Numbered from the stretch's first letter, positions 18,459 to 26,808 are shown. The stretch is 57,982 nt of DNA from a bacterium (GCA_020444265.1 JAHLLH010000015.1:1-57982); one strand, 5' to 3'. Notes: generated from the letters alone by a model not told the origin. Program-made: numbers and translations.

Positions 18459-18926
18459 ATGGTCCGCGCTGCTCTGATTGTGGGTCTACTTGTAGTCCTA
18501 CTTGTACCTGCCTGTACAATCGCGAATACGGTCACAATCGCCAAAGTTCATGAAGGCTGCCTGGTTGAAGTGGAGGGTGGGTTCATGTTGCGCCTGACAG
18601 GTATCAAGGTGCCGTGCGCAGATGAACCGCACGGAGAGGAAGCCTATACCTACCTCAAGGATGCCCTCGAAGGGAAGCGGGTGAAGCTCTTCACCTGGAC
18701 ACGTGACACGACCGCCGCGGGAATTGTCCGCGACAAGGATGGGCACGCCTTTGGTGAGATCTGGTATGGTCCCGAGTTTGAGTATCAAATCAATGCGGAG
18801 ATGCTCAAGCTTGGGCTGGGGATTATCGATCCGATCTACATGCCGGACGACAAAGCGGACGAGTACAAATCCTGTGAAGATGAAGCCCGTGCCAACCACC
18901 AGGGGATCTGGGCGACGATTGAGTAG
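18459..18926 (+). CDS. Staphylococcal-nuclease-like exported protein, catalytic Arg apparently missing
   Basis: A 155-residue protein with a hydrophobic signal (residues 4-20) ending VPAC, a possible lipobox. The rest is an SNase/TNase OB fold: VxxVHEGCLVEVEG, FMLRLTGIKVPCADEPHGEEAYTYLKDAL, then INAEMLKLGLGIIDP and a C-terminal ARANHQGIW. The Arg and Glu of the active site (R45 and E60/E61) have counterparts. The third residue, the Arg in the usual DKYGR, aligns with His in DKDGH (His96). It may therefore be a binding rather than a cutting protein. A strong GGGGGGAG precedes ATG 18459. The aldo/keto reductase gene 104 bp downstream has its own ribosome-binding site. Confidence 0.75.
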   Translation: MVRAALIVGLLVVLLVPACTIANTVTIAKVHEGCLVEVEGGFMLRLTGIKVPCADEPHGEEAYTYLKDALEGKRVKLFTWTRDTTAAGIVRDKDGHAFGEIWYGPEFEYQINAEMLKLGLGIIDPIYMPDDKADEYKSCEDEARANHQGIWATIE

Positions 18927-19029
18927 GCTGGGATTCAAGCATCCGTGACGTGCTCGTTCGGTCACACGCTGCTTGTCTTTGAACCAGTTCAAGATGTACC
19001 CTACCACCAGACCAACATCTGGAGGAGTG

Positions 19030-20004
19030 ATGCAGTACGCCAATCTTGGACGGACCGGGGTCCGTGTCAGCCGTTTGTGCCTCGGCACGATGAATTTCGG
19101 TCACTGGACCACCGAAGCAGACAGCCACGCCATTCTTGACCGTGCTTTCGACGATGGTATCAACTTCATTGATACCGCCAATGTCTATGGTGGAGATAAA
19201 GGACGTGGGACCAGCGAAGAGTACATCGGACGCTGGTTCGAGAAGAACCCGGGGAAACGTGCGCAGGTGGTCCTCGCGACCAAGGTCTACGGTGCGATGG
19301 CAGATGATGGGATCAACAACCGTCGCCTGAGTGCGTACAACATCCGTCAGGCTTGTGAGGAGAGTCTCCTTCGCCTGAAAACCGACCACATCGACCTCTA
19401 CCAGATGCATCACATCGATCGCACAACCCCATGGGAAGAGATCTGGCAGGCGATGGAACAGCTGGTCCGTGAGGGCAAGGTGATCTATGTCGGCAGCAGC
19501 AATTTTGCCGGTTGGCATATCGCGCAGGCCAATGAGCTGGCGAAACAGCGCAACTTCATGGGGCTGGTCAGCGAACAGAGTCTCTACCATCTGGCGATGC
19601 GGGCCATCGAATCGGATCTGATTCCCGCCTGTGAAGAATACGGCCTGGGGATTATTCCCTGGAGCCCTCTGGGTGGTGGATTATTGGGTGGTGTCTTGAA
19701 GAAGCTGGATGGCGGCCGTCGCATGGAAGAGCGCATGGCGAAATGGGTTGAGGATGCACGTCCCCAATTGGAGCAATACGAAGCCCTCTGCGACGAGTTG
19801 GGTCAACCGCCCGCTGTCGTTGCCCTGAGTTGGCTGCTGCACAACAAAGCTGTTACCGCACCGATTATCGGTCCGCGCACCATGGAGCAGCTGACCAGCG
19901 CACTACCTGCAGTGGACCTCGGACTATCCGACGAGACCCTGACCAAGTTGGACGAAATCTTCCCGGGACCCGGTGGTCCCGCGCCGGAATGTTATGCTTG
20001 GTAA
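19030..20004 (+). CDS. Aldo/keto reductase
   Basis: A 324-residue NADPH-dependent oxidoreductase of the AKR superfamily (Kvbeta/YghZ-like). The tetrad is visible: Asp and Tyr in FIDTANVYGGDKGRG, Lys in LATKVYG, His in YQMHHIDRTTPWEE. The cofactor-side pattern GIIPWSPLGGGLLGG and the C-terminal TAPIIGPRTMEQL also fit. It would reduce aldehydes or ketones in the cytoplasm; the substrate is unknown. The start at 19030 follows GGAGGAG directly. It ends at a terminator (20030-20059). Confidence 0.92.
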   Translation: MQYANLGRTGVRVSRLCLGTMNFGHWTTEADSHAILDRAFDDGINFIDTANVYGGDKGRGTSEEYIGRWFEKNPGKRAQVVLATKVYGAMADDGINNRRLSAYNIRQACEESLLRLKTDHIDLYQMHHIDRTTPWEEIWQAMEQLVREGKVIYVGSSNFAGWHIAQANELAKQRNFMGLVSEQSLYHLAMRAIESDLIPACEEYGLGIIPWSPLGGGLLGGVLKKLDGGRRMEERMAKWVEDARPQLEQYEALCDELGQPPAVVALSWLLHNKAVTAPIIGPRTMEQLTSALPAVDLGLSDETLTKLDEIFPGPGGPAPECYAW

Positions 20005-20029
20005 GATCGATCCGGATGAGAATTTGTGG

Positions 20030-20059
20030 CGTGGTAAGCAATAGCTTGCCACGTTTTTT
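20030..20059 (+). terminator. Rho-independent terminator of the aldo/keto reductase
   Basis: CGTGGTAAGC (20030-20039) pairs with GCTTGCCACG (20044-20053), one G-T pair, followed by TTTTTT (20054-20059). Confidence 0.9.
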
Positions 20060-20454
20060 CACTCATGAGATGCACGGTACTGGTTCAAGGCTTTGCTCAG
20101 CTCGCGGTTGACCGTGTCGAGGTAGGAGCGGCTTGTGATCTCGTCGATGTAAATGCTGACATCTGAGGTCGTTGTGATTTTCAGGGTGGCTTTACCGTTA
20201 TCGTTGCCAACTTTTGAGGCGACGTACCAGGTGCCCCAGAGTGCCACAAGAGACAGGTAAATCGAGGCAAAGGCGAGGAGTACTGTCATGAGGGCGCCAA
20301 TGATATAGACCGCATTTTTATTGCTCTTGCTTTCCTGCGCCAGCCATTGGATAGAGGTGACGTGGGAAAGAGGGAAGGTCGTCCCCCGAACGGTCAATGA
20401 AGTCGATGTGATGGTGACACCTTTGTCATCCTGATAGAGCACCTTGCTGGTCAT
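20059..20454 (-). CDS. DUF6232-like small membrane protein
   Basis: A 131-residue protein. The first 40 residues form a PH-like start (LYQDDKGVTITSTSLTVRGTTFPLSHVTSIQW), followed by two transmembrane helices (NAVYIIGALMTVLLAFASIY and LSLVALWGTWYVAS), then strands ATLKITTTSDVSIYIDEI and a closing helix. This arrangement resembles DUF6232 proteins that often sit near toxin or export genes, but none of those is nearby. It converges on the aldo/keto reductase and shares the terminator region. Function unknown. Confidence 0.65.
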   Translation of the reverse strand: MTSKVLYQDDKGVTITSTSLTVRGTTFPLSHVTSIQWLAQESKSNKNAVYIIGALMTVLLAFASIYLSLVALWGTWYVASKVGNDNGKATLKITTTSDVSIYIDEITSRSYLDTVNRELSKALNQYRASHE

Positions 20455-20587
20455 TCATCCCCCGTACATAATATCTTCGTGAAGATACGAACCAGGTGAT
20501 GTGGTAAAAAGCCTGTGCCACGTAGGTAGCTACAAAGAACCGTGCATGGCAAGCTGCGCTTACCATGCCTCACCTTTGGAGGTGAAT

Positions 20588-20959
20588 ATGGACTTGGCAG
20601 CCGAAGTCTGGGCGGTGATGCGCAGCATCAACCGTGCTTGGACGGAGAAGGACTTCGATGCGTTTGAAGAGTTCTTTCGGGAAGATGCTGTCATGCTGAT
20701 GCCCGGATTCAAGGAGAAGGTTGAGGGACGGCAGCCGTTGTGTGATTCGTACCGACAATTTGCCGAGATGAGCACCGTGTATCGCTACGAGGAAGAGGAA
20801 CCCTCCATCGATGTGATCGGGAATGTGGCGATGGTGACCTATGGCTACACGATCGACTACGAACTTGAGAGTGGACGGTTCGAGGAGAAGGGCCGTGACC
20901 TCTTCCTCTTCATCAAGACAGATGGCGAATGGAAAGCGGCTTGGCGAACGATGCTGTAA
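20588..20959 (+). CDS. SnoaL/NTF2-like protein (DUF4440 type)
   Basis: A 123-residue cone-shaped alpha+beta protein: an N-terminal helix with INRAWTEKDFDAFEEFFREDAVMLMPGF, then strands SIDVIGNVAMVTYGYTIDYEL, FEEKGRDLFLFIKTDGEWKAAWRTML. This is the DUF4440/SnoaL arrangement used by small cyclases, dehydratases and many proteins of unknown role. The start at 20588 is supported by GGAGGTGA. It is the first of three plus-strand genes, followed 104 bp on by a monooxygenase-like protein and an SDR. Confidence 0.8.
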   Translation: MDLAAEVWAVMRSINRAWTEKDFDAFEEFFREDAVMLMPGFKEKVEGRQPLCDSYRQFAEMSTVYRYEEEEPSIDVIGNVAMVTYGYTIDYELESGRFEEKGRDLFLFIKTDGEWKAAWRTML

Positions 20960-21063
20960 AAGCATACCGTGCCTGAGAATGCATCTCTCCCCATTTTCAG
21001 CTAGTACGTTGCATCCCACCTGATCATCTGCTTGATTGAAGCCACCATCAACAGGAGGTCTTC

Positions 21064-21390
21064 ATGGGCAGAATGGTCCTAGTCGTCTACCGTCCCAAAC
21101 CGGGTTGTGAGCAGGAGCTCGCAGCTCTCATCCGCACCCATGTGTTCCGTTTGCGAACCCTCAATCTCGCCACAGATCGTCCCTCCCTTGCGATGACCGC
21201 CACCAATGGCGATATCGTCGAAGCTTTCGAATGGGTCAGCGCAGAGGCGATGGCGAAAGCGCATGAGCACCCCGCTGTGCTCGAGATGTGGGCTGAATTT
21301 GAACAGGTCTGCAGCTACCAGCCTTTGAAGGAGCTCGACCAGGCGGACGACCTCTTTGCCGAATTTACTCCGCTCGAGGTGGAGGGATGA
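21064..21390 (+). CDS. Dimeric alpha-beta barrel protein (antibiotic biosynthesis monooxygenase-like)
   Basis: A 108-residue ferredoxin-like protein: first strand MVLVVYRPKPGCEQELAALI, then a long helix, strand DIVEAFEWVSAEAMAKAHEHPAVLEMWAEFEQVC. This is the plan of ABM/Dabb domains. No metal or cofactor site is evident. AGGAGG lies five bases before the start. The stop overlaps the SDR start (21387-21390), so the two are coupled and may act on the same substrate. Confidence 0.7.
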   Translation: MGRMVLVVYRPKPGCEQELAALIRTHVFRLRTLNLATDRPSLAMTATNGDIVEAFEWVSAEAMAKAHEHPAVLEMWAEFEQVCSYQPLKELDQADDLFAEFTPLEVEG

Positions 21391-22259
21391 GCATGCCATC
21401 AGGGTGGGAATCGTTCATCAAAAGCAGACCGCTGGAAGGGAAAATCTGCCTGGTTGCGGGTGCGAGTCGTGGTGTGGGACGTGGAATCGCGTTGGCACTG
21501 GGGGATGCCGGTGCGACGGTGCTGGTGACCGGACGGACTCCTGCCAAGACCACCCATCCCGATGGGATGGTAGGGACGGTGGAGGAGACCGCACAGCTGG
21601 TTCGTGAACGTGGCGCCAGCTGCGAAGCATTCATCTGTGATCACACCGATGTTGACCAGTTGGAGAGTCTGCGAGAAGCGGTCGAAACAGGATACGGCAA
21701 ACTAGACTTGCTGGTGAACAACGTCTGGGCTGGCTATGAGCACAATGCGACGGCAAGCTTCATGGCTCCCTTCCACGAGCAGGATCCGCACCATTGGGAG
21801 AGGATGTTTGGTGGTGGAGTCCGTCCCGCCCTCTTCACCAGCCGAGTGTTGGTGCCTCTACTCATCGCCAACAAGGGCGGCCTGATCGTCAACACCCTCG
21901 CCTGGGACCGTGGCCGCTACCTCGGCAATGTCTTCTATGATACGGCGAAGGGCGCGATTGCGCGGATGGCGTACGCGCTGTCGCGTGATCTGCGCGGCCA
22001 CAACATCGAGGCGCTTGCAGTGGCGCCGGGATTCACACGGACCGAACGCGTGATGGCACATCACGCGAAGGAACCTTTCGAATTGGAGGGGACGGAATCG
22101 GCGGAATATGTGGGCCGTGGCATTGCGCATCTGCTGGCCGATTCAAAGCGTGAGCGATTCAATGGCGAGGTGGTAAAATCGGGGGAATTGGCGGCGGAAT
22201 ATGGATTCAGCGACACCGATGGACGACAAATTCCACCCTTCGAGATTCCGGAACAGTAG
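21387..22259 (+). CDS. Short-chain dehydrogenase/reductase (DHRS1-like), altered catalytic Ser
   Basis: A 290-residue SDR with the Rossmann motif VAGASRGVGRGIA (about 34-46), NNVWAG in place of the usual NNAG, and the active-site YDTAK. The strand normally reading IVNISS reads IVNTLAWDRGRY, so the catalytic Ser appears replaced. DHRS1-type relatives keep a serine there. It may be a reduced-activity or non-enzymatic member, or another Thr may substitute. It is coupled to the ABM-like gene upstream. Substrate unknown. Confidence 0.85.
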   Translation: MSMPSGWESFIKSRPLEGKICLVAGASRGVGRGIALALGDAGATVLVTGRTPAKTTHPDGMVGTVEETAQLVRERGASCEAFICDHTDVDQLESLREAVETGYGKLDLLVNNVWAGYEHNATASFMAPFHEQDPHHWERMFGGGVRPALFTSRVLVPLLIANKGGLIVNTLAWDRGRYLGNVFYDTAKGAIARMAYALSRDLRGHNIEALAVAPGFTRTERVMAHHAKEPFELEGTESAEYVGRGIAHLLADSKRERFNGEVVKSGELAAEYGFSDTDGRQIPPFEIPEQ

Positions 22260-22580
22260 ACGTTTAGCCTGCTGATCATTGCATTCTATATCGAAATGAA
22301 TGATGCAGGGTAGGGACCTGTATCATTGTGTGATAGCAATTTATTTGGGATGATGTTCAAGTCGGTTTATATCACAGGGGTAGCGTTATTTGACTCTCCT
22401 AACTTCATAACAGACATGCTAATGATAGATTGACAAAAATTTCACAAGGATATGTCGCGTCACCCCTCTACATTTGTTCCGCTACGCAGTTCATTGTGGT
22501 GGTCTGTTTGCATGGTTCGCCTGGCTACCTGCTTACCGAAACGCAACCAATTGGGATTCAGATACTTTTCAGGGGGGAGT
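22260..22580. other. AT-rich intergenic region before the lipoprotein gene
   Basis: 320 bp without a convincing gene. It contains the dyad TATCA-TTGTG-TGATA (about 22320-22334) and TTGACA (22430-22435), which could be a -35 element although no good -10 follows at 17 bp. An open frame extends upstream from the lipoprotein start through this stretch but lacks coding character. Confidence 0.35.
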
Positions 22581-23777
22581 ATGAAGAAGGTTTTTGGTCT
22601 TCTTCTGGTCGTGTTGTTTCTGGCGGTCGGATTGTTTGTCGGGTGCGATGACGATGATGACGATACCGCATCGCCAACCATCTACAATGGTCTGTCGGGT
22701 ACATGGGAATTCTCGGTCATTCCGCACGACACCGCGACTGGCGAAACTGCCGTCGTTGACGAGGTTTTCCTGTACGAGTATGAGGGTGTACTGTCGGGTT
22801 ATTCCAACGTTTTCCAGTTCCAGGGGTCTCGGGACGGTAACGATGTGACGATTGACGTGCTCCGCTTCGTCGATGAGATTGCAGAGATGGAATCTCGGAT
22901 GCAGTTGCACCTGACGGACAACAACACATTGGTCGGGGCAGGCACTCATATCAAACCAGCTGTCCAGCCTTATCTGCTGAACGATGGGACAACTCATCCG
23001 AAGTTCGCCACGATCCATGAGGATTGGGATGGTGGTTTGGGCGGAACGGTATTCTACGACATTGAGGCGCAGCGCATTGCCGATCCTCCGTCCGAGACAA
23101 TGGCCCAGAAGATTTCTGTGGAACGGATGAATGCCGACATCAATTGGTGCGATATCATTTGGGGAATCGATTCGTTCCTGATCGCTACCTTGACGGACAA
23201 CGTTGTTCGGCCTATTGGAAACTGTGGCTTCCGGCATGATGGGGGTGGCTACTACCTTGCGGGACGAGTTGGCCCCGGAAGTGTCGCACCGATCTGGACA
23301 CAAACGGTCTACTACCCCATCGAATGGGCCTACTGCGACACACGCAGCTATGGGTTCGAAATGTCCATCGGCGGCCCCTGGTCCGGGTATGACTACTTGA
23401 CCTGGCTGCACGATAACTGGTCTCAGTACATGGTGGACATGTATGCAATGACTGTTGAAGAAGTGTACCAGTTGACCACGGACTTCTACGACACCTATGG
23501 TGGGTTTGCGTTGTGTGCCGGATATAGCACTCGTACACACAACACCTCGCTTTACATGCTCAGTGTCAATGGGCACAATGAGCAGGTGTTCGAATCGCAT
23601 CCGCTTACGTCAAACATCATTGATGTCGTTGATGCAGAACGTCCCGGTGGCCTATGGGTCTTCACTGGCAGTTCTGTACATGATACCTGGAGCCTCCGAC
23701 GGGATATCACGGGTGTTTGCGGGTCACCCGCCGTGTTTGCTTACCTGATTGGAACAAACACGGTAAACTTCGATTAA
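22581..23777 (+). CDS. Predicted lipoprotein, function unknown
   Basis: A 398-residue lipoprotein starting at 22581, seven bases after GGGGGGAG. The signal MKKVFGLLLVVLFLAVGLFVGC ends in a lipobox with Cys22, followed by a poly-Asp stretch (DDDDDD). The mature part is rich in aromatic residues and probable beta strands (for example TVYYPIEWAYCDTRSYGFEM), with several cysteines. No family is recognised. An acidic +2 residue is an inner-membrane retention signal in Enterobacteria; whether it applies here is unknown. It is monocistronic and ends at a strong terminator. Confidence 0.75.
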   Translation: MKKVFGLLLVVLFLAVGLFVGCDDDDDDTASPTIYNGLSGTWEFSVIPHDTATGETAVVDEVFLYEYEGVLSGYSNVFQFQGSRDGNDVTIDVLRFVDEIAEMESRMQLHLTDNNTLVGAGTHIKPAVQPYLLNDGTTHPKFATIHEDWDGGLGGTVFYDIEAQRIADPPSETMAQKISVERMNADINWCDIIWGIDSFLIATLTDNVVRPIGNCGFRHDGGGYYLAGRVGPGSVAPIWTQTVYYPIEWAYCDTRSYGFEMSIGGPWSGYDYLTWLHDNWSQYMVDMYAMTVEEVYQLTTDFYDTYGGFALCAGYSTRTHNTSLYMLSVNGHNEQVFESHPLTSNIIDVVDAERPGGLWVFTGSSVHDTWSLRRDITGVCGSPAVFAYLIGTNTVNFD

Positions 23778-23800
23778 TCTGGTTTGATTGTGTACAAAGC

Positions 23801-23831
23801 AAGAGGGTCCGGATTGCCGGACCCTCTTTTG
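23801..23831. terminator. Bidirectional terminator between lipoprotein and DinB-family genes
   Basis: AAGAGGGTCCGG (23801-23812), loop ATTG, CCGGACCCTCTT (23817-23828), followed by TT; the A residues at the left foot provide a T tract on the other strand. It lies between convergent genes. Confidence 0.9.
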
Positions 23832-23838
23832 TGTTTAC

Positions 23839-24309
23839 TCATTCGCCATAAGGCATGCGCGGCTCTTTGCCCAGTACACGGGCATAGGTTGCCAGGGCTC
23901 CACGATGGTGGGCGGTGTGGTCGGTGATGGAGCCGACGATTACACGCTTCGGCATTGGTCCCATGATCTCGTTGTCCGGGATGGTCGCATCAAGCTGTTC
24001 TTCGGTCAGAACACCAAAAGCAGTACAGGCATCATCCACGGCCTTGTCAAACGCGGCCTTCTCTTCATCGAACGAGATCGCTTCGTCGATGTAAGCGAAC
24101 TGCTTTTCCCAATCCATGTCGAAGCCCTTACCGAACACGGCATCAGTGAACCAAGTGATTGTCATCGTCGTGTGACGCATCTGCTTGGCAACAGTCCAAG
24201 CCTTCTCATGCGGTTGGTACTTGGAATCACCTTCATCCAGCACCGAAATTGATTTGTTGAAAAAGTCCTGCATTGTCCTTAGCTGCATCACTGCCGAGTT
24301 GCCTTCCAT
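23839..24309 (-). CDS. DinB-family metal-dependent protein
   Basis: A 156-residue four-helix-bundle protein of the DinB/YfiT-like superfamily. The three-His metal site typical of the family is suggested by MRHTTMTITW (first helix pair) and SITDHTAHHRGALATYARVLG near the C-terminus. Many members are thiol-S-transferases using bacillithiol or mycothiol, others are of unknown role; B. subtilis dinB itself is DNA-damage induced. Here a LexA-type dyad sits in the predicted promoter (24396-24425), supporting damage control. AGGGGAG precedes the start at 24309. Confidence 0.85.
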   Translation of the reverse strand: MEGNSAVMQLRTMQDFFNKSISVLDEGDSKYQPHEKAWTVAKQMRHTTMTITWFTDAVFGKGFDMDWEKQFAYIDEAISFDEEKAAFDKAVDDACTAFGVLTEEQLDATIPDNEIMGPMPKRVIVGSITDHTAHHRGALATYARVLGKEPRMPYGE

Positions 24310-24395
24310 CTTTCTCCCCTTTCATCTACGGCCCCCAGACCGCGTGGTGTCGCGCCGCTGCTATTCCGGGCAGTGGCTCTGTTGTTGTGTCGTTC

Positions 24396-24425
24396 AAGAT
24401 AGCATAGTGAACATATGTTCAGCAA
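24396..24425 (-). promoter_or_regulatory. Promoter with embedded LexA-type box upstream of the DinB-family gene
   Basis: The plus strand at 24408-24421 reads TGAACATATGTTCA, a perfect 14-bp palindrome containing GAAC-N4-GTTC, the LexA (DinR) box of Bacillus-type SOS regulons. On the minus strand it falls in the 18-bp spacer between TTGCTG (24420-24425) and TATCTT (24396-24401), where a bound repressor would block polymerase. The leader to the DinB start would be about 80 nt. Confidence 0.65.
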
Positions 24426-24585
24426 GAGTAGAGAGAGCTTTTTTTGGGGGCATTTCGCTACGAAAGGGGAGATCACGGTCTTGATAGAACGTCTAAAAAC
24501 CGTCATTCTCCTCTCATACATTGGCGGGATTATCCTCCAATACTACCTTCCCCTATCCTGAAAAGCTGGAAATGAGGTAATTCAC

Positions 24586-25146
24586 ATGATTCCACCCCTC
24601 GAAACAGATCGTCTCATCCTGCGAGAGCTGATTGAGACAGATAAGCAGGCGTTGCACCGCATTCTCTCCGACCCGGTGGTGATGGAGTTTTATCCGAAGG
24701 TGGCGGATTGGGAGCTGACAGAGTTCTGGTATGACAAAATCCGAGCACGCTATGACAAATTCGGGCGCTCCTTTTACGCAGTTGAGCTGAAGGGTGAAGG
24801 GGACATGATCGGGATTTGCGGTCTGCTTGATCAGTTGGTTGAGGAAGAACCCTTCCTCGAAGTCGGCTATCTCTTCGCACAAGCGTGGTGGCACAAGGGG
24901 TATGCGACCGAAGCAGCCCGTCGCTGCCGGGACGAGGGCTTTCTTACACACAGGGTCGACCACATCATCTCCCTGATTGACCCTGAGAACAAACCGTCGA
25001 TTCATGTCGCGGAGCGAAATGGTATGGTTTACGAGCGCACAGTCGCCTTCAAAGAGGTTCCAAATGCCTCTGTCTATGGCATTACCAGGAACCATTGGCT
25101 GGCGCTCGACCAGAGCGAAAAGCCAGGGGTTGAAGGTGCTGGTTGA
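24586..25146 (+). CDS. GNAT acetyltransferase, RimJ/RimL type (copy 1)
   Basis: A 186-residue acetyl-CoA-dependent N-acetyltransferase. It shows the N-terminal TDRLILRELIETDKQALHRI, motif A EVGYLFAQAWWHKGYATEAARRCRDEGF with the pyrophosphate-binding Q/W-x-x-G-x-A segment, and motif B IDPENKPSIHVAERNGM. This type acetylates protein N-termini, amino sugars or small amines; the target is unknown. It overlaps a close paralogue by 11 bp and that one overlaps meaB, so the three form a tight operon. Confidence 0.9.
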   Translation: MIPPLETDRLILRELIETDKQALHRILSDPVVMEFYPKVADWELTEFWYDKIRARYDKFGRSFYAVELKGEGDMIGICGLLDQLVEEEPFLEVGYLFAQAWWHKGYATEAARRCRDEGFLTHRVDHIISLIDPENKPSIHVAERNGMVYERTVAFKEVPNASVYGITRNHWLALDQSEKPGVEGAG

Positions 25147-25687
25147 AACATTGACCACGGATCGTCTCATTCTACGTGAGCTGCTCGAATCAGATTTTGA
25201 TGCCCTCTTCCGCATCCTTGGTGACCCGGTGGTGTTGGAACACTATGATGCGGTTGCCGATGAAGAGATGACACGTCGTTGGTTGACTGGTATTCGTACC
25301 GGGTACGAACGTGATGGCCATTCCTTCTTTGCGGTGGAACTGCCAGCCGAGGGTGAGATAATCGGGATCTGCGGCTTGTTGATGCAGCCGTTCGAGGGGA
25401 AAGTCTACCAGGAGGTAGCCTACCTGCTGGCGCAGCAGTGGTGGGGTAGAGGGTATGCCACTGAAGCGGCACGGGCGGTGCGTGACGAGGGCTTTGAACG
25501 ATTTGGCTACGACCACCTCATTTCAGTGATCGAACCGGCGAATGCTCCATCGGTCCGTGTTGCTGAACGTATTGGGATGATCCTCGAACGAATCGCTACC
25601 TTTCAGGATGTGACCGATGCGCACATTTACGGCATGACTCGCGATCAATGGGATGAGATTCGCCGAAACGAACAGGATCAGGTATGA
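25136..25687 (+). CDS. GNAT acetyltransferase, RimJ/RimL type (copy 2)
   Basis: A 183-residue paralogue of the preceding gene, roughly half identical by eye: TTDRLILRELLESDFDALFRI, EVAYLLAQQWWGRGYATEAA, IEPANAPSVRVAERIGMI. It starts at GTG 25136, inside the end of copy 1, with AGGGG upstream; this start leaves the same N-terminus as copy 1. A longer frame upstream runs through copy 1 and is not believed. Its stop overlaps the meaB start (ATGA). The pair looks like a local tandem duplication followed by divergence. Confidence 0.87.
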   Translation: MLVETLTTDRLILRELLESDFDALFRILGDPVVLEHYDAVADEEMTRRWLTGIRTGYERDGHSFFAVELPAEGEIIGICGLLMQPFEGKVYQEVAYLLAQQWWGRGYATEAARAVRDEGFERFGYDHLISVIEPANAPSVRVAERIGMILERIATFQDVTDAHIYGMTRDQWDEIRRNEQDQV

Positions 25688-26805
25688 CTTCCGGCAGCAA
25701 GGGAAAGAAGATTGTCCCCGAAATCCAGCAGACGGCGCTCCATGTGATGCAGGGCGTCGAAGGTGGCCATGAGGGATTGCCAGGCTTTGTGCGAAAGGTC
25801 AGCGAACGATCCTTTTCCGCGAAACGTAAACTGACCACCGAGCAATATGTCGAAGGTGTTCTCGAAGGGGATCGTGTCCACCTCGCCCAGGCGATCACCC
25901 TTGTTGAATCCAATGCCCCGCACCACTTCGAGCAGGCGCAGGAAGTGGTTAAGGCACTGCTGCCTCACTCAGGAAAATCCATTCGTATCGGTGTATCCGG
26001 GGTTCCCGGGGCCGGCAAATCGACGCTGATTGAGGCATTGGGCAGCTATTTGACCGAACTGGGCCACCGTGTTGCTGTGACTGCCGTCGACCCAACCAGT
26101 TCGGTTACTGGCGGATCGATCATGGGCGACAAAACCCGGATGGAAAAACTCTCCAGTGATCCGAATGCCTTTATCCGTCCCTCTCCAAGTGGCGGTACGC
26201 TAGGCGGCGTGACTCGTAAAACTCGCGAGACCATCGTCCTCTTCGAAGCAGCAGGCTATGATGTGATCCTGGTCGAGACAGTAGGGGTTGGCCAGAGCGA
26301 GATTACAGTCCGCTCAATGGTCGATTTCTTTCTGCTGGTGCTGGTGTCAGGTGCTGGCGATGAATTGCAGGGAATAAAAAAAGGTGTCGTTGAAATTGCC
26401 GATGCCATCCTGATCAACAAGGCGGATGGCGACAACAAGACGGCGGCTATGCGTGCTCGCGGCGAATACGCCCAGGCCCTCCACTACCTCCAGCCGGCAA
26501 CCAAAGGCTGGACCACCCCAGCGGTCACTGCTTCATCCACCACGGGGGAGGGCATCCCGGAGCTGTGGACGATGATCGGCGAGTACAAGCAGGTGACTTC
26601 GGATAATGCGGTCTTTACCGAGCGTCGTCGACATCAGGCACGTGATTGGATCCATGCCCTGGTCGGGGACTACCTGAGCTCCCTCTTTCACGCGCACCCA
26701 AAGGTAAAGGAACTCCTGCCCGAGCTCGAACAAGCGGTTATGGATGGAGAACTGCCTGCCACAACTGCGGCGATGAGGTTGTTGGAGGTGTTTGGACGGC
26801 GGTAG
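25684..26805 (+). CDS. meaB: Methylmalonyl-CoA mutase-associated GTPase
   Basis: A 373-residue G3E-family GTPase (MeaB/ArgK). Seen: helical N-terminal arm, Walker A GVSGVPGAGKSTLIEALG (about residue 101), switch I AVDPTSSVTGGSIMGDKTRM, Walker B VILVETVGVGQSE, base-recognition NKADGDN and the C-terminal dimerisation helices. It gates delivery of adenosylcobalamin to the mutase and protects it from inactivation. It is separated from mutAB by about 9.6 kb and is translationally coupled to two acetyltransferases instead, which is unusual. The stop lies three bases from the stop of the convergent CWC protein. Confidence 0.96.
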   Translation: MTSGSKGKKIVPEIQQTALHVMQGVEGGHEGLPGFVRKVSERSFSAKRKLTTEQYVEGVLEGDRVHLAQAITLVESNAPHHFEQAQEVVKALLPHSGKSIRIGVSGVPGAGKSTLIEALGSYLTELGHRVAVTAVDPTSSVTGGSIMGDKTRMEKLSSDPNAFIRPSPSGGTLGGVTRKTRETIVLFEAAGYDVILVETVGVGQSEITVRSMVDFFLLVLVSGAGDELQGIKKGVVEIADAILINKADGDNKTAAMRARGEYAQALHYLQPATKGWTTPAVTASSTTGEGIPELWTMIGEYKQVTSDNAVFTERRRHQARDWIHALVGDYLSSLFHAHPKVKELLPELEQAVMDGELPATTAAMRLLEVFGRR

Positions 26806-26808
26806 GGG

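Noticed and set aside
22452-22580. N-terminal extension of the lipoprotein gene
   Set aside because: The strong ribosome-binding site and lipobox signal fix the start at 22581.
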